A DNA stretch of 15,848 nt. It comes from Candidatus Hodarchaeota archaeon (lineage in GTDB: Archaea; Asgardarchaeota; Heimdallarchaeia; Hodarchaeales; YT1-057). A model generated the notes under the pieces. That model saw only the letters and a program-made list of their open reading frames with translations. It was not told the origin of the DNA and ran no database searches. A program made the position numbers and the translations under genes. Within the stretch, counting starts at the first letter, position 1. Every line of letters begins with the position of its first letter. Location of the stretch: assembly GCA_016839955.1 (NCBI GenBank), contig JAEOTI010000046.1, positions 1 to 15,848 on the forward strand, given 5' to 3'. Of the stretch, positions 15,412-15,848 are shown one piece after another.

Positions 15412-15848
15412 TCAACTTGCTGAAAACGAAAATAAGCATAATTTTCCTGAGCCTGCTGCTAGGATTGGCTTATCTGCGACGAATTTTTTCCCTAAAATAC
15501 CCTCAAGATAATTCTCCCAAATTTTAGCTACAAACATAATGAACGGAAGATTCTCTTCTTGTGCTAGTGATGGATTTTTACCATAGAAAATCAATTCAAC
15601 AATTTGTTCTGGTGGTAGTAAACCTAATCCCTTGACAAGCTCATGAGGACCAGCTTCTGGTGCATGATCCCTAATATTTTGTAAGAACCGGTCTCCAATC
15701 TTACTAGCGATTTCTTTTTGCCTACTTCTATCAACAGAAATTTTATGAGCTATATAAAGCGATTTTAAGGGAACTTCGCGAATATCATCTTGATACAAGT
15801 GGAAATTTTCGCCCTCTTCTTCTTCTATCCATGAAGTGCTAGCACGTA
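15412..15848 (-). CDS. Unknown protein, 5'-truncated by window edge
   Basis: The reading frame stays open to the right edge of the window, so the true start lies beyond it. A TTG at 15798 is only an in-window candidate. The visible 145 residues start with an acidic stretch (WIEEEEGE) followed by a mainly helical region (SLYIAHKISVDRSRQKEIASKI; LPFIMFVAKIWENYLEGILG) and a hydrophobic end (GKLCLFSFSAS). I do not recognise the family. It lies 31 bases before the sirtuin on the same strand and may be the first known gene of that operon. Confidence 0.65.
   Translation of the reverse strand, partial: RASTSWIEEEEGENFHLYQDDIREVPLKSLYIAHKISVDRSRQKEIASKIGDRFLQNIRDHAPEAGPHELVKGLGLLPPEQIVELIFYGKNPSLAQEENLPFIMFVAKIWENYLEGILGKKFVADKPILAAGSGKLCLFSFSAS

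Noticed and set aside
1..15848. tRNA, rRNA, CRISPR array, insertion sequence or integrase
   Set aside because: No regularly spaced repeats, transposase or integrase motifs, or tRNA-like cloverleaf sequence were seen on reading; small RNAs cannot be fully excluded by eye.

Overview
The window looks like chromosomal DNA of a low-GC archaeon. The best evidence is the 891-residue secreted protein with an archaeal type IV pilin N-terminus (KRG followed by VSPIIAVILL). A single-domain, Thermoplasma-like lipoate ligase/octanoyltransferase, several winged-helix proteins, GGTGA/GGAGG ribosome sites, TATA-like promoters and oligo-T ends agree with this. The AT-rich composition and the mixed core/hypothetical content would fit an Asgard-type genome (for example Heimdallarchaeia or Lokiarchaeia), but nothing here proves that. 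No eukaryotic signature protein, rRNA, tRNA, CRISPR array or mobile element was seen.

Layout. Position 2-679 (+) is the 3' part of an unknown wHTH-like gene that runs in from the left edge. It converges, across a hairpin terminator, on the giant pilin-like surface protein (737-3412, -). An AT-rich promoter region separates that gene from a purine nucleoside/methylthio-nucleoside phosphorylase (3747-4547, +). The phosphorylase overlaps tail to tail with a winged-helix protein (4544-5215, -), which is coupled by ATGA to a tiny one-helix membrane ORF. Next come a DUF389 membrane protein (5722-7023, +), a coiled-coil/winged-helix protein (7158-7850, +), and a class V aminotransferase homologue lacking its PLP lysine (8110-9282, +). 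That gene converges on an apparently intact class I/II aminotransferase (9292-10626, -). Divergent from the latter is a two-gene unit of a lipoate ligase/octanoyltransferase-type protein and a HAD phosphatase (10791-12242, +), which converges on dCTP deaminase (12246-12791, -). Divergent again is an APH-like kinase homologue (12995-14059, +). The right end is a three-gene minus-strand unit: an edge-truncated unknown gene, a sirtuin, and a YdjM-type membrane metal hydrolase.

How it fits together. Most genes are small metabolic units: purine/thio-nucleoside salvage, pyrimidine nucleotide supply, lipoylation, amino-acid transamination and NAD-dependent deacylation. No single multi-gene pathway spans the window. 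The most unusual items are the lysine-less aminotransferase homologue (Tyr186 where the Schiff-base Lys is expected), the heavily sequon-loaded pilin-like surface protein, the Cys-bearing lipoyl-transfer protein, and the sirtuin with a YxxR acyl-pocket signature and a CxC zinc half-site. Genes are packed tightly: three of five convergent pairs have gaps of -4, 3 and 9 bp.
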